41,805 nt of DNA from DASZTV01 sp035547515. Lineage in GTDB: Bacteria > Actinomycetota > Actinomycetes > JAFAQI01. The position numbers and the translations under genes are program-made. Positions 23,994 to 31,030 of this stretch are shown here, one piece after another. The stretch spans positions 1 through 41,805 of the forward strand of contig DASZUS010000006.1 in NCBI GenBank assembly GCA_035547515.1, given 5' to 3'. The notes under the pieces were generated by a model. It searched no databases and was not told where the DNA came from. It worked only from the letters and a program-made list of their open reading frames with translations. Position 1 is the first letter of the stretch. Each line of letters opens with the position of its first letter.

Positions 23994-24425
23994 ATGGAGA
24001 CCTACGTCACCGTGCAGGGCAATCTCACCGGCGACCCGGTGGCCCACACGACCGCGGCCGGCGCGAGCCTCGTGCGGATCCGGGTCGCGTCCAACGCGCG
24101 GCGCTTCGACAAGAACGCCGGGGAGTTCCGCGACGCGGACCCGATGTTCATCAGCGTCGCCTGCTGGCGCACCCTCGGCAGCCACGTCCTCGCCACGCTG
24201 CGCAAGGGCGACAGCGTGGTCGTCTTCGGCAAGCTGCTCTACCGCGAGTTCGACGACGCCCAGGGAAACCACCAGACCCGGCACGAGATCGAGGCGACCG
24301 CGGTCGGGCCGGATCTGAACCGGTGCGCCGCCGACCTGCGCCGCCCGTCGCGCCCTGCCGTGGAGCCGGTGCCCGAGACCTCAGCCGAGACCGCGGCGCC
24401 AGCGCCTGCCGAAGCAGCCGCCTGA
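23994..24425 (+). CDS. ssb: Single-stranded DNA-binding protein paralogue
   Basis: 143 residues. ATG 23994 has GGAG upstream at a good distance. The OB fold is clear: VTVQGNLTGDPV, VRIRVASNARRFDKNAGEF, DPMFISVACWRTLGSHVLATLRKGDSVVVFGKLLYREF, HEIEATAVGPDL. The short C-terminal tail is Pro/Ala/Glu-rich and ends in EAAA, so the acidic D-D-x-x-PF tip that recruits partner proteins in the main SSB is missing. It is therefore more like the SsbB-type second SSB of actinobacteria. It lies directly before ettA, the same order as Rv2478c-Rv2477c in M. tuberculosis (recalled). Confidence 0.9.
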   Translation: METYVTVQGNLTGDPVAHTTAAGASLVRIRVASNARRFDKNAGEFRDADPMFISVACWRTLGSHVLATLRKGDSVVVFGKLLYREFDDAQGNHQTRHEIEATAVGPDLNRCAADLRRPSRPAVEPVPETSAETAAPAPAEAAA

Positions 24426-24450
24426 CCGTCCCCGCTCGGCCCGTAGCCTT
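24422..24450 (+). promoter_or_regulatory. Promoter of ettA, leaderless
   Basis: CTGACC (24422-24427) overlaps the ssb stop, then a 17-nt spacer, TAGCCT (24445-24450), and 6 nt to the GTG at 24457. No SD precedes the start. Confidence 0.55.
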
Positions 24451-24456
24451 GCGGGC

Positions 24457-26133
24457 GTGGCTCAGTACATCTACTCGATGCGCAACGTCCGCAAGGCGCA
24501 CGGCGACAAGGTCATCCTCGACGACGTCACGCTGTCATTCCTGCCCGGCGCCAAGATCGGCGTCGTCGGGCCGAACGGCGCCGGAAAGTCCAGCGTGCTG
24601 AAGATCATGGCGGGGCTGGACACCGCCTCCAACGGCGACGCGGTGCTCTCGCCCGGCTACAGCGTCGGCATCCTGCTGCAGGAGCCGCCGCTGGACGAGA
24701 CCAAGGACGTGCGAGGCAACGTCGACGAGGCGGTCGCGGCCACCAAGGCGCTGGTCGACCGGTTCAACGAGATCGCCGAGAAGATGGCCGTCGAGTACAC
24801 CGACGAGCTCGGCACCGAGATGGGCGTCCTGCAGGAGCAGATCGACCACGCCGGCGGCTGGGACCTCGACAGCCGCATCGAGATGGCGATGGACGCCCTG
24901 CGCTGCCCGCCAGGAGACGCCGACGTGACCGTGCTGTCGGGTGGCGAGCGACGCCGGGTCGCGCTGTGCAAACTGTTGCTCGAGCAGCCCGACCTGCTGC
25001 TCCTCGACGAGCCAACGAACCACCTCGACGCCGAGAGCGTGAACTGGCTGGAGCAGCACCTGGCCAGCTACCCGGGCACCGTGCTCGCCGTCACCCACGA
25101 CCGCTACTTCCTCGACAACGTCGCCGAGTGGATCCTCGAGCTCGACCGCGGGCGGGCCTACCCCTATGAGGGCAACTACACGACCTACCTCGACACCAAG
25201 GCTGCGCGCATCAAGGTCGAAGGGGCCAAGGACGCCAAGCGCAAGAAGGCGATCGAGCGCGAGCTGGAGTGGGTGCGGTCGAACCCGAAGGCGCGGCAGG
25301 CGAAGAGCAAGGCCCGTCTGGCGAGGTTCGAGGAGCTCGTCGCCGAGGCCGACCGCGCGGCGCCGGTCGAGACCGACACCATCCAGATCCCCCCTGGCCC
25401 GCGCCTCGGCTCGCAGGTCATCGAGGCGATCGGGCTGACCAAGGGCTTCGGCGACCGGGTGCTCATCGACGACCTGTCCTTCTCCCTGCCGCGCGGCGGC
25501 ATCGTCGGGATCATGGGTCCGAACGGCGTCGGCAAGACCACGCTGTTCAAGATGATCGTCGGCGAGGAGAAGCCCGACGCGGGCGAGCTGAAGATCGGCG
25601 AAACGGTCGAGATCTCCTACGTCGACCAGGGTCGGGGCGGCCTGGACCCGAAGCAGACGCTGTGGGAGGTCGTGTCCGGCGGGCTCGACCACATCATCGT
25701 CGGCAAGACCGACATCAACAGCCGCGCCTACGTGGCGTCGTTCGGATTCAAGGGACCGGACCAGCAGAAGCCCGCGGGCGTACTCTCCGGAGGCGAGCGC
25801 AACCGGCTGAACCTGGCGTTGACCCTCAAAGCCGGCGGTAACGTGCTGCTGCTCGACGAGCCGACCAACGACCTCGACGTCGAGACGTTGCGATCGCTCG
25901 AGGATGCTCTGGAGGAGTTCCCAGGCTGCGCGGTGGTGATCAGCCACGATCGCTGGTTCCTCGACAAGGTCGCGACCCACATCCTGGCGTGGGAGGGCAC
26001 GGACGACGAGCCGGGGCGCTGGTACTGGTTCGAGGGCGGCTTCTCCGACTACGAGCGGAACAAGGTCGAGCGGCTCGGCGAGGAGGCGGCTCGGCCGCAC
26101 CGCGTCACCCACCGCCGCCTCGCGCGCGACTAG
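24457..26133 (+). CDS. ettA: Energy-dependent translational throttle protein EttA (ABC-F)
   Basis: 558 residues, the usual EttA length. It binds the ribosomal E site and gates entry into elongation according to the ATP/ADP ratio. Two ABC domains without membrane segments: first Walker A GPNGAGKS (38-45), LSGGERRRVALCKLL and LLLDEPTNHLDAESVNWLE; a P-site tRNA-interaction linker (about 245-315) rich in Lys/Arg with ERELEWVRSNPKARQAKSKARL; a second Walker A GPNGVGKT (about 353-360) and LLLDEPTNDLDVETLRSLE. The EttA-specific linker and motif set separate it from other ABC-F proteins. GTG start set by the leaderless promoter. Confidence 0.95.
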   Translation: MAQYIYSMRNVRKAHGDKVILDDVTLSFLPGAKIGVVGPNGAGKSSVLKIMAGLDTASNGDAVLSPGYSVGILLQEPPLDETKDVRGNVDEAVAATKALVDRFNEIAEKMAVEYTDELGTEMGVLQEQIDHAGGWDLDSRIEMAMDALRCPPGDADVTVLSGGERRRVALCKLLLEQPDLLLLDEPTNHLDAESVNWLEQHLASYPGTVLAVTHDRYFLDNVAEWILELDRGRAYPYEGNYTTYLDTKAARIKVEGAKDAKRKKAIERELEWVRSNPKARQAKSKARLARFEELVAEADRAAPVETDTIQIPPGPRLGSQVIEAIGLTKGFGDRVLIDDLSFSLPRGGIVGIMGPNGVGKTTLFKMIVGEEKPDAGELKIGETVEISYVDQGRGGLDPKQTLWEVVSGGLDHIIVGKTDINSRAYVASFGFKGPDQQKPAGVLSGGERNRLNLALTLKAGGNVLLLDEPTNDLDVETLRSLEDALEEFPGCAVVISHDRWFLDKVATHILAWEGTDDEPGRWYWFEGGFSDYERNKVERLGEEAARPHRVTHRRLARD

Positions 26134-26152
26134 GGGCCGGGCGGTCGGCCCC
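26133..26152 (+). terminator. Hairpin after ettA
   Basis: GGGGCC pairs with GGCCCC across an 8-nt loop, starting in the stop codon. It is followed by GCCACAAAAT, not a U-tract. Confidence 0.4.
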
Positions 26153-26161
26153 GCCACAAAA

Positions 26162-26210
26162 TGATCACGCTGCGGCCGCGCCTTCCCGCGGTTCGGATCG
26201 TTTGATCACG
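26162..26210. repeat. Two direct copies of TGATCACG
   Basis: TGATCACG occurs at 26162-26169 and 26203-26210, 41 nt apart, each holding the palindrome TGATCA. They lie in the 165-nt stretch between ettA and the secreted protease gene. The second runs into CACGTG. Possible operator pair. Confidence 0.35.
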
Positions 26211-26302
26211 TGTGCGCCGATTTGCGGGGTTGGCAGCCTGGGCATGCTCCCGACGTGGACATCACCGAGGCCCTTCCCGCCGGGCACCGGGCGGCGCTGT
26301 GA
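26210..26302 (+). other. Possible 30-codon leader ORF before the protease
   Basis: GTG 26210 opens a frame reading VCADLRGWQPGHAPD then VDITEALPAGHRAAL. It stops at TGA 26300-26302, overlapping the protease GTG at 26299 as GTGA. The composition looks protein-like, but there is no SD and no recognised family. It may be a leader peptide, a gene remnant or chance. Confidence 0.25.
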
Positions 26303-27126
26303 GAGTACGAGTGATCGCGGCCTGCGTGGCGGCGGTCGCGGCGGCGCCGTTGGTGACCTCGTCGGCCGGTGCCGCCTCGGCGACGGCGACGGCCGGCCGG
26401 CAGAGCCGCGACAGCCGGGTCGCGATCGCCGGCGGCGACATCTACGTCTGGAGCCGGCACAGCAGCGAGGACACCGGCAGCGGCTGCACGACCGCATTCG
26501 TGGTGCGCTCGATCGGCACTCGCGCCCGGGGGATGCTCACCGCGGGCCACTGCGTGTCGACGCTGGCCGGCGGACCGGCGTACGAGGTCTACCAGACCGA
26601 GCGGCTGTCCGGCGATGACACCGAGCCGGGCGCGATGCTCGGCGTGGTCACCGCTTCGAACTACACCGTCGGAGACGGGGGAGACAGCGCGTTCATCCAG
26701 TTCGCGCCGGGGATCAGCGGCCGGGCATCGCTGTTCACCGGCGGCGTCCGCTCGCACTCCTCGATGCCCGTGGCTGGGGTCGCGCCCGTGAAGGCGGGGG
26801 AGCAGGTCTGCTACTCCGGTGCCGCGACGGGCGAGCACTGCGGCTTCACCGTCGTCGGCTGGCCCCAGACCGTCGCCTTCAGCTCCCCTCGGGCACACGG
26901 CAAGATCGCCATCAGCAACGAGTGGAGGGCGACCGGCGCCCATTGCACCTCGACGAAGGGCGACTCCGGCGCGCCGGTGTTCATCCGGCGCGATGGAGCC
27001 GCCTACGCCGTCGGGATCCTCTCGGGCGGGCAGGCGAAGGCGGGCGCCTGCCCATTCTTCTTCACGCCGGTCACGCTCGCGCTGAAGACCCTCGGCTTGC
27101 GCCTGGTCAAGTCCGCCGCCGGGTGA
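26299..27126 (+). CDS. Secreted chymotrypsin-like (S1 family) serine protease
   Basis: 275 residues from GTG 26299 (GTG 26311 is an alternative). A signal peptide of about 28 residues ends SAGAASA. The catalytic triad is complete: His84 in LTAGHC, Asp129 in GGDSAFIQF, Ser223 in TKGDSGAPVF. Cys pairs C63-C85, C171-C181 and C216 with a later Cys near ACPFFF fit the alpha-lytic/streptogrisin-like fold. There is no long propeptide of the streptogrisin type, so folding or activation differs from those enzymes. The substrate is unknown. It is convergent with glbO. Confidence 0.88.
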   Translation: MRVRVIAACVAAVAAAPLVTSSAGAASATATAGRQSRDSRVAIAGGDIYVWSRHSSEDTGSGCTTAFVVRSIGTRARGMLTAGHCVSTLAGGPAYEVYQTERLSGDDTEPGAMLGVVTASNYTVGDGGDSAFIQFAPGISGRASLFTGGVRSHSSMPVAGVAPVKAGEQVCYSGAATGEHCGFTVVGWPQTVAFSSPRAHGKIAISNEWRATGAHCTSTKGDSGAPVFIRRDGAAYAVGILSGGQAKAGACPFFFTPVTLALKTLGLRLVKSAAG

Positions 27127-27147
27127 CCCAGACCTGCGAGCGGCGCA

Positions 27148-27582
27148 CTACTCGGCGTTGACGAGGACACCCGCGGCGTTCGTGAGGTAGGACCACAAGA
27201 GCTCGTCGGCCGCATCGGCGAGGGCGAGGTCGTCCAGCGCCGCGCGCATGTGCGCGAGCCAGTGATCGTGCGCGACGCGGTCGATCCGGAACGCGGCGTG
27301 GCGGGCCCGAAGCCGCGGATGCCCGCGGGTCTCGGAGTAGGTCCGCGGCCCGCCCCAGTACTGCTCGAGGAAGAGCATCAGGCGCTGCGCCGCCCCGGCC
27401 CAGTCGTCGTCGGGGTAGACCGCAACGAGGACCGGGTCGTTCGCGACTCTGGCGTAGAAGCCGCTGACCAGCCGCTCGAAGGTCTCGTGGCCGCCGACTG
27501 CGTCGTAGAAGCTGACCGCCGCCGACTCCACTCCCTCGATCGAGATCGGCTGCGGTCCCGGTGCTTCGGTCACGCCAACCAT
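27148..27582 (-). CDS. glbO: Group II truncated haemoglobin (trHbO)
   Basis: 144 residues. Typical trHb2/O motifs are FYDAVGGHETFERLVSGFYARV, YPDDDWAGAAQRLMLFLEQYWGG, TYSETRGHPRLRARHAAFRI with the proximal His in the RH pair, and DHWLAHMRAAL with the G8 Trp. It is a haem protein thought to handle oxygen or NO and to interact with the respiratory chain. ATG 27582 is used; GTG 27573 lies 7 nt after a CAGAAT hexamer and could be the true start. It neighbours the CtaJ-like gene region as in mycobacteria. Confidence 0.93.
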   Translation of the reverse strand: MVGVTEAPGPQPISIEGVESAAVSFYDAVGGHETFERLVSGFYARVANDPVLVAVYPDDDWAGAAQRLMLFLEQYWGGPRTYSETRGHPRLRARHAAFRIDRVAHDHWLAHMRAALDDLALADAADELLWSYLTNAAGVLVNAE

Positions 27583-27644
27583 TCTGGTACCCGCCTGCGC
27601 CGGGACTCGCGGGTTACGCTGAGCCCAAGTTTGGGAGGCACCCG

Positions 27645-28169
27645 GTGGCTCACGCGCTCGTTCTCAACGCGACGTATGAGCCCCTGTGCGTGGTCACCCA
27701 GCGGCGCGCCGTGATCCTGGTGCTCAGCGGGAAGGCGATCGCGGTCGAGTCCGCGGACGAGGTCCTTCACAGCGAACGGCTCAGCCTGCGCCTGCCGCTG
27801 GTCGTCCGGCTGGCCCGCTTCGTCCGCGTCCCGTATCGCGGTCCAGTGCCGCTGACGCGCCGCGCCGTGTTCGCCCGCGACGGCGGGCGCTGCGTCTACT
27901 GCACCGCGCCGGCCACCAGCATCGACCACGTGATCCCGCGCAGCCGGGGCGGCAGTCACGTCTGGGAGAACGTCGTGTCCTGCTGCCGCAGGTGCAACCA
28001 CACCAAGGCCGACCGGGCGATCTCCGAGCTCGGGTGGCGGATGCCGCGGCAGCCGGTGGCGCCGACCGGTCTGGCCTGGCGGGTGCTCGGCACCGGCCGG
28101 ATGGACCCGCAGTGGCGTCCGTACCTCGGCGACGACGGGTACGACGCGGACGCCGCAGCCACGGCGTAG
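27645..28169 (+). CDS. HNH endonuclease family protein
   Basis: 174 residues. GTG 27645 has GGGAGG 7 nt upstream; the upstream open frame overlaps glbO on the opposite strand. The N-terminal half, ALVLNATYEPLCVVTQRRAVILVLSGKA, is conserved among actinobacterial members. The HNH/McrA-type nuclease fold follows: RDGGRCVYC, IDHVIPRSRGGSHVWENVVSCCRRCN, HTKADR. Two CxxC pairs form the zinc site. It is not linked to a methylase or to phage genes here, so a housekeeping repair role is more likely than restriction. A TACGCT -10-like hexamer lies at 27615-27620. Confidence 0.9.
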   Translation: MAHALVLNATYEPLCVVTQRRAVILVLSGKAIAVESADEVLHSERLSLRLPLVVRLARFVRVPYRGPVPLTRRAVFARDGGRCVYCTAPATSIDHVIPRSRGGSHVWENVVSCCRRCNHTKADRAISELGWRMPRQPVAPTGLAWRVLGTGRMDPQWRPYLGDDGYDADAAATA

Positions 28170-28196
28170 CGGCGCGGGAACCCTGGCGCGGAACAC

Positions 28197-28202
28197 TATG
28201 GT
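28197..28202 (+). promoter_or_regulatory. -10-like hexamer TATGGT deciding the lipoprotein start
   Basis: TATGGT ends 7 nt before GTG 28210, in the leaderless arrangement seen elsewhere in this window. The upstream ATG at 28198 lies inside the hexamer and so cannot be the start. No clear -35. Confidence 0.45.
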
Positions 28203-28209
28203 CGGGTCC

Positions 28210-28839
28210 GTGAAGCCCCAGCTCCTTCTCGCCTCCGCCGCGATCCTTGCTGCCGCAGCGTGCAGCAGCAGCTCCTCGGGAGGCGCGAACGCGACGTCGG
28301 CGCCGCCGACGATCGCCTCCGACACCACCTCGGCGTCGGCATCCCCGTCGTCGTCACCGACCACCCCGTCGTCGCCGACGCCTACGCCGTCCTTCTCGAG
28401 CACCGTCAAGGCCTCGCACCCGTGCGCCACGTCACAGCTGGCGCTCTCGCTCGGTGCGCAGCAAGGAGCGGCCGGCTCGACGATCGTCCCGATCGTGTTC
28501 ACCAACAAGGGAACCGACGGCTGCACGCTGTACGGGCGGCCAGGGGTGTCGTTCCTCGACGCCAACGGCCACCAGCTCGGCGTCGGCGCGGTGTTCGGCG
28601 GCGACGAGGCCGCGACCGTCACCCTCGCGCCGGGTGCCGCCGCCAACGCGCTGCTGAGCATCCCGGATCCGGGCAACTTCTCCGCGGCGAGCTGCGCGGC
28701 GGCCACCGCCGCCAAGCTGCGGGTCTACCCGCCGGGGCAGACCGCGTCGCTCACCGTGGCGTACTCGACGTCGGTCTGCACCACCAAGGCCGGTGCCGCG
28801 ATGGTGAACCCGGTGACGCCAGGCTCCGGCGGTCAGTAG
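28210..28839 (+). CDS. DUF4232 domain lipoprotein
   Basis: 209 residues from GTG 28210. The lipoprotein signal KPQLLLASAAILAAAAC ends in a consensus AAAC lipobox, followed by a long Ser/Thr/Pro linker (to about residue 70). The DUF4232 domain follows: CATSQLALSLGAQQGAAGSTIVPIVFTNKGTDGCTLYGRPGVSF, then a TLAPGAAANALLSI strand and CxxA-type Cys near the end. DUF4232 proteins are actinobacterial surface lipoproteins without an assigned function. The gene is monocistronic or weakly coupled to the amidase 21 nt downstream. Confidence 0.9.
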   Translation: MKPQLLLASAAILAAAACSSSSSGGANATSAPPTIASDTTSASASPSSSPTTPSSPTPTPSFSSTVKASHPCATSQLALSLGAQQGAAGSTIVPIVFTNKGTDGCTLYGRPGVSFLDANGHQLGVGAVFGGDEAATVTLAPGAAANALLSIPDPGNFSAASCAAATAAKLRVYPPGQTASLTVAYSTSVCTTKAGAAMVNPVTPGSGGQ

Positions 28840-28860
28840 GCCCGGATCGTTGCTGGTGCG

Positions 28861-30279
28861 ATGTCGCAGCTGCACGACCTGACGCTGCTCGAGCAGGCCG
28901 CCGCTGTCCGCGAGCGCAGCGTCTCCCCGGTCGAGCTCGCCGAGCACTACCTCTCCCGCATCGCCGCGCTCAGCGACACGGTCGGCGCGTTCGTCACCGT
29001 CACCGCGGACCGGGCCATCGACCAGGCGCACGCCGCCGAACGCGCGACCTTGGCCGGTGGCGAGCTGCCGCCGCTGCACGGCGTACCGGTCGCGATCAAG
29101 GACCTGAACAACGTGGCGGGAGTGCCGACCAGGTTCGGTACGGCGGTCTGGCCGGAGGGCCGCACCCCGGAGGTTGACGACGTCGTGGTGGCCAAGCTGA
29201 GGGCCGCCGGCACGATCAGCCTCGGCAAGACCAACACGCCCGAGTTCGGATCGCCCTGTTACACCGAGCCCGACATCGCACCTGCCGCGCGCACGCCCTG
29301 GGACCTCGATCGCTCGGCGGGCGGGTCCAGTGGCGGTGCCGCGGCGGCTGTGGCGGCCGGCCTGGTCGGGGGAGCACAGGGAAGCGATGGCGGAGGGTCG
29401 ATCCGGATCCCGGCGAGCGTGTGCGGGCTGGTCGGGCTCAAGCCGTCCCGGGGCCGCGTCTCTAACGGACCGGCCTCCGCCGAGGTCAGCGGCCTCGGCG
29501 TCAACGGGCCGCTCACCCGGACCGTGCGCGACGCCGCCGCGCTGCTCGATGCGATGAGCGGACCCTGGCGTGGCGACTGGCACTGGGCGCCGCCGCCGGC
29601 GACGTCGTTCCTCGCGGTCTGCGACGAGCCACCCGGCCGGCTGCGGATCGGCCGGTTCGCCACGCCGGTGATCGCCGACGGGCCGGTGCACCCCGACTGC
29701 CTCGCGGCGTACGACGCGGTGAGCCAGGTGCTGGCCGAGCTCGGCCACGACGTGGTCGAGCACACCACGACCTACCTCACCGAGGAGCTGGTGGCCGCGT
29801 TCGAGACGGTGTGGTCGCAGGACTTCCTGGCCTTGCCGCTCGAGCCGGAAGAGGAAGCGCTCGCACGACCGATCACCCGGTGGCTGCGGGACCGCGGCCG
29901 GGGTGCCAGCGGCACTGACCTCTACGCCGCGCTGGCTGTGCTGCGCACCGCCACCCGCCGCGAGCTGGAGGCCACGGCGGGCTTCGACGTCGTGCTGACG
30001 CCCACGCTCGCCCAGCCGCCTGCCAAGGTTGGCGAGCTGCGCAATGACGCCGATCCGGCTGCCGACTTCGCGGCGCAGAAGCGCTACACCCCGTACACCT
30101 CGCCGTACAACATGTCGGGCCAGCCCGCGCTGAGCCTCCCGCTGTTCTGGAACGCGGATGGCCTGCCGATCGGGGTGCAGCTGGTCGGCCGTCCCTACGG
30201 CGAGGCCGTCCTGCTGCGTCTCGCAGCGCAGCTCGAGCTTGCTGCGCCGTGGGCCGCGAAGCGTCCCGCGTGCTGGTGA
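28861..30279 (+). CDS. Amidase (amidase signature family)
   Basis: 472 residues, normal family length. The Ser-cisSer-Lys triad is present: Lys80 in GVPVAIKDLNNV, cis-Ser at 156/157 in SAGGSSGGAAAAVAAGL and the nucleophile Ser180 in GSDGGGSIRIPAS. The C-terminal ATAGFDVVLTPTLAQPP and NMSGQPALSLPL are typical. It hydrolyses a carboxylic amide; the substrate is unknown. It is not the GatA subunit because no gatB or gatC is nearby. It starts 21 nt after the lipoprotein stop. Confidence 0.92.
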   Translation: MSQLHDLTLLEQAAAVRERSVSPVELAEHYLSRIAALSDTVGAFVTVTADRAIDQAHAAERATLAGGELPPLHGVPVAIKDLNNVAGVPTRFGTAVWPEGRTPEVDDVVVAKLRAAGTISLGKTNTPEFGSPCYTEPDIAPAARTPWDLDRSAGGSSGGAAAAVAAGLVGGAQGSDGGGSIRIPASVCGLVGLKPSRGRVSNGPASAEVSGLGVNGPLTRTVRDAAALLDAMSGPWRGDWHWAPPPATSFLAVCDEPPGRLRIGRFATPVIADGPVHPDCLAAYDAVSQVLAELGHDVVEHTTTYLTEELVAAFETVWSQDFLALPLEPEEEALARPITRWLRDRGRGASGTDLYAALAVLRTATRRELEATAGFDVVLTPTLAQPPAKVGELRNDADPAADFAAQKRYTPYTSPYNMSGQPALSLPLFWNADGLPIGVQLVGRPYGEAVLLRLAAQLELAAPWAAKRPACW

Positions 30280-30308
30280 ACGGCGTGGGTTCGATAAGTT
30301 CAACGACC

Positions 30309-30668
30309 GTGAGGAACCGCACCACCACCCGGCGCCTAGTAGCCCGTGCCGCCACCGTCGCCCTCGGCGTGACGGTGCCGGTGCTCACCGCCGCGGCGCC
30401 CGCGCTCGCGCTGCACCGCGACGACGGCGGCGCGACCCACGACCCGTCACTGGGCACCGGCCTGACGTTGCTCTACTTCGTGGTCATCCCGCTGGGGGCA
30501 TTTCTTGTGATCGCCGGGCTGGCGCTGCTGCCCTCCGCGCTGTCCCGCCCGCGCTACCGCCCGGGAAAGCCGTGGGAGTTCGGCGCCCGCTGGTTCAACG
30601 GCCCGCAGGCCGACGGCGAGCCCGCCCCTGCCTCGAGCACCCGAGGTGGCGCAAGTGCCGAGTGGTGA
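30309..30668 (+). CDS. Small membrane protein resembling CtaJ of the aa3 oxidase supercomplex
   Basis: 119 residues from GTG 30309. Signal-like helix (about 9-36), then ALHRDDGG, a transmembrane helix GLTLLYFVVIPLGAFLVIAGLALL (about 51-76) and a cytoplasmic RPRYRPGKPWEFGARWFNGP motif. The same order of segments (RDD, helix, RYRPG, W-[FW]-x-GP) is, as I recall it, that of actinobacterial CtaJ proteins, found in the mycobacterial III2IV2 supercomplex and encoded near pepN. Identification rests on motif memory and gene order, not on an alignment. It overlaps the DUF5130 gene by 23 nt. Confidence 0.6.
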   Translation: MRNRTTTRRLVARAATVALGVTVPVLTAAAPALALHRDDGGATHDPSLGTGLTLLYFVVIPLGAFLVIAGLALLPSALSRPRYRPGKPWEFGARWFNGPQADGEPAPASSTRGGASAEW

Positions 30669-31026
30669 GCCGTTCACCAATCAGCAGTTCGCCGACATCG
30701 AGCACGTCCTCGAGGTCGCGAGCACGGAAACCGGGCTGCGCTTCTCGGTCTACGTCGGCGAGGTCGAAGGCGACATGCGTGACACCGCGGAAGCCATGCA
30801 CAGCCGGTTCGGCGCGGCGGCGACCGACACGGTCCTGCTGGTGGTCTCGCCGGGTGACCGGTTTCTGGAGATCGTCACCGGCGAAGGCGCCGCGCGACGG
30901 CTTTCCGATCGCGCCTGCGCGCTCGCCGCGCTGTCGATGTCGGCTGCCTTCGCGGGCGGCGACCTCGCCGGCGGCATCGTGACCGGTGTCCGGATGCTCG
31001 CCGAGGCGGCCGGCAAGCCGATCTGA
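30646..31026 (+). CDS. DUF5130/TPM-like domain protein
   Basis: 126 residues from GTG 30646; GTG 30655 has GAGGTGG at better spacing and may be the start. It is cytoplasmic and alpha/beta. Motifs are IEHVLEVASTETGLRFSVYVGEVE, TVLLVVSPGDRFLEIVTGEGAARRLSDRACALAALSMSAAFAGGDLAGGI. They match the DUF5130 family, which resembles the TPM domain seen in photosystem and cell-envelope maturation proteins. Function unknown; the overlap with the CtaJ-like gene suggests a joint role with the respiratory complex. It ends 4 nt from the convergent next gene. Confidence 0.75.
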   Translation: MAQVPSGEPFTNQQFADIEHVLEVASTETGLRFSVYVGEVEGDMRDTAEAMHSRFGAAATDTVLLVVSPGDRFLEIVTGEGAARRLSDRACALAALSMSAAFAGGDLAGGIVTGVRMLAEAAGKPI

Positions 31027-31030
31027 TCCG

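Noticed and set aside
27645..28169. HNH endonuclease as part of a phage-defence or restriction system
   Set aside because: No methylase, helicase or other defence gene is nearby; the gene sits in conserved chromosome beside glbO.
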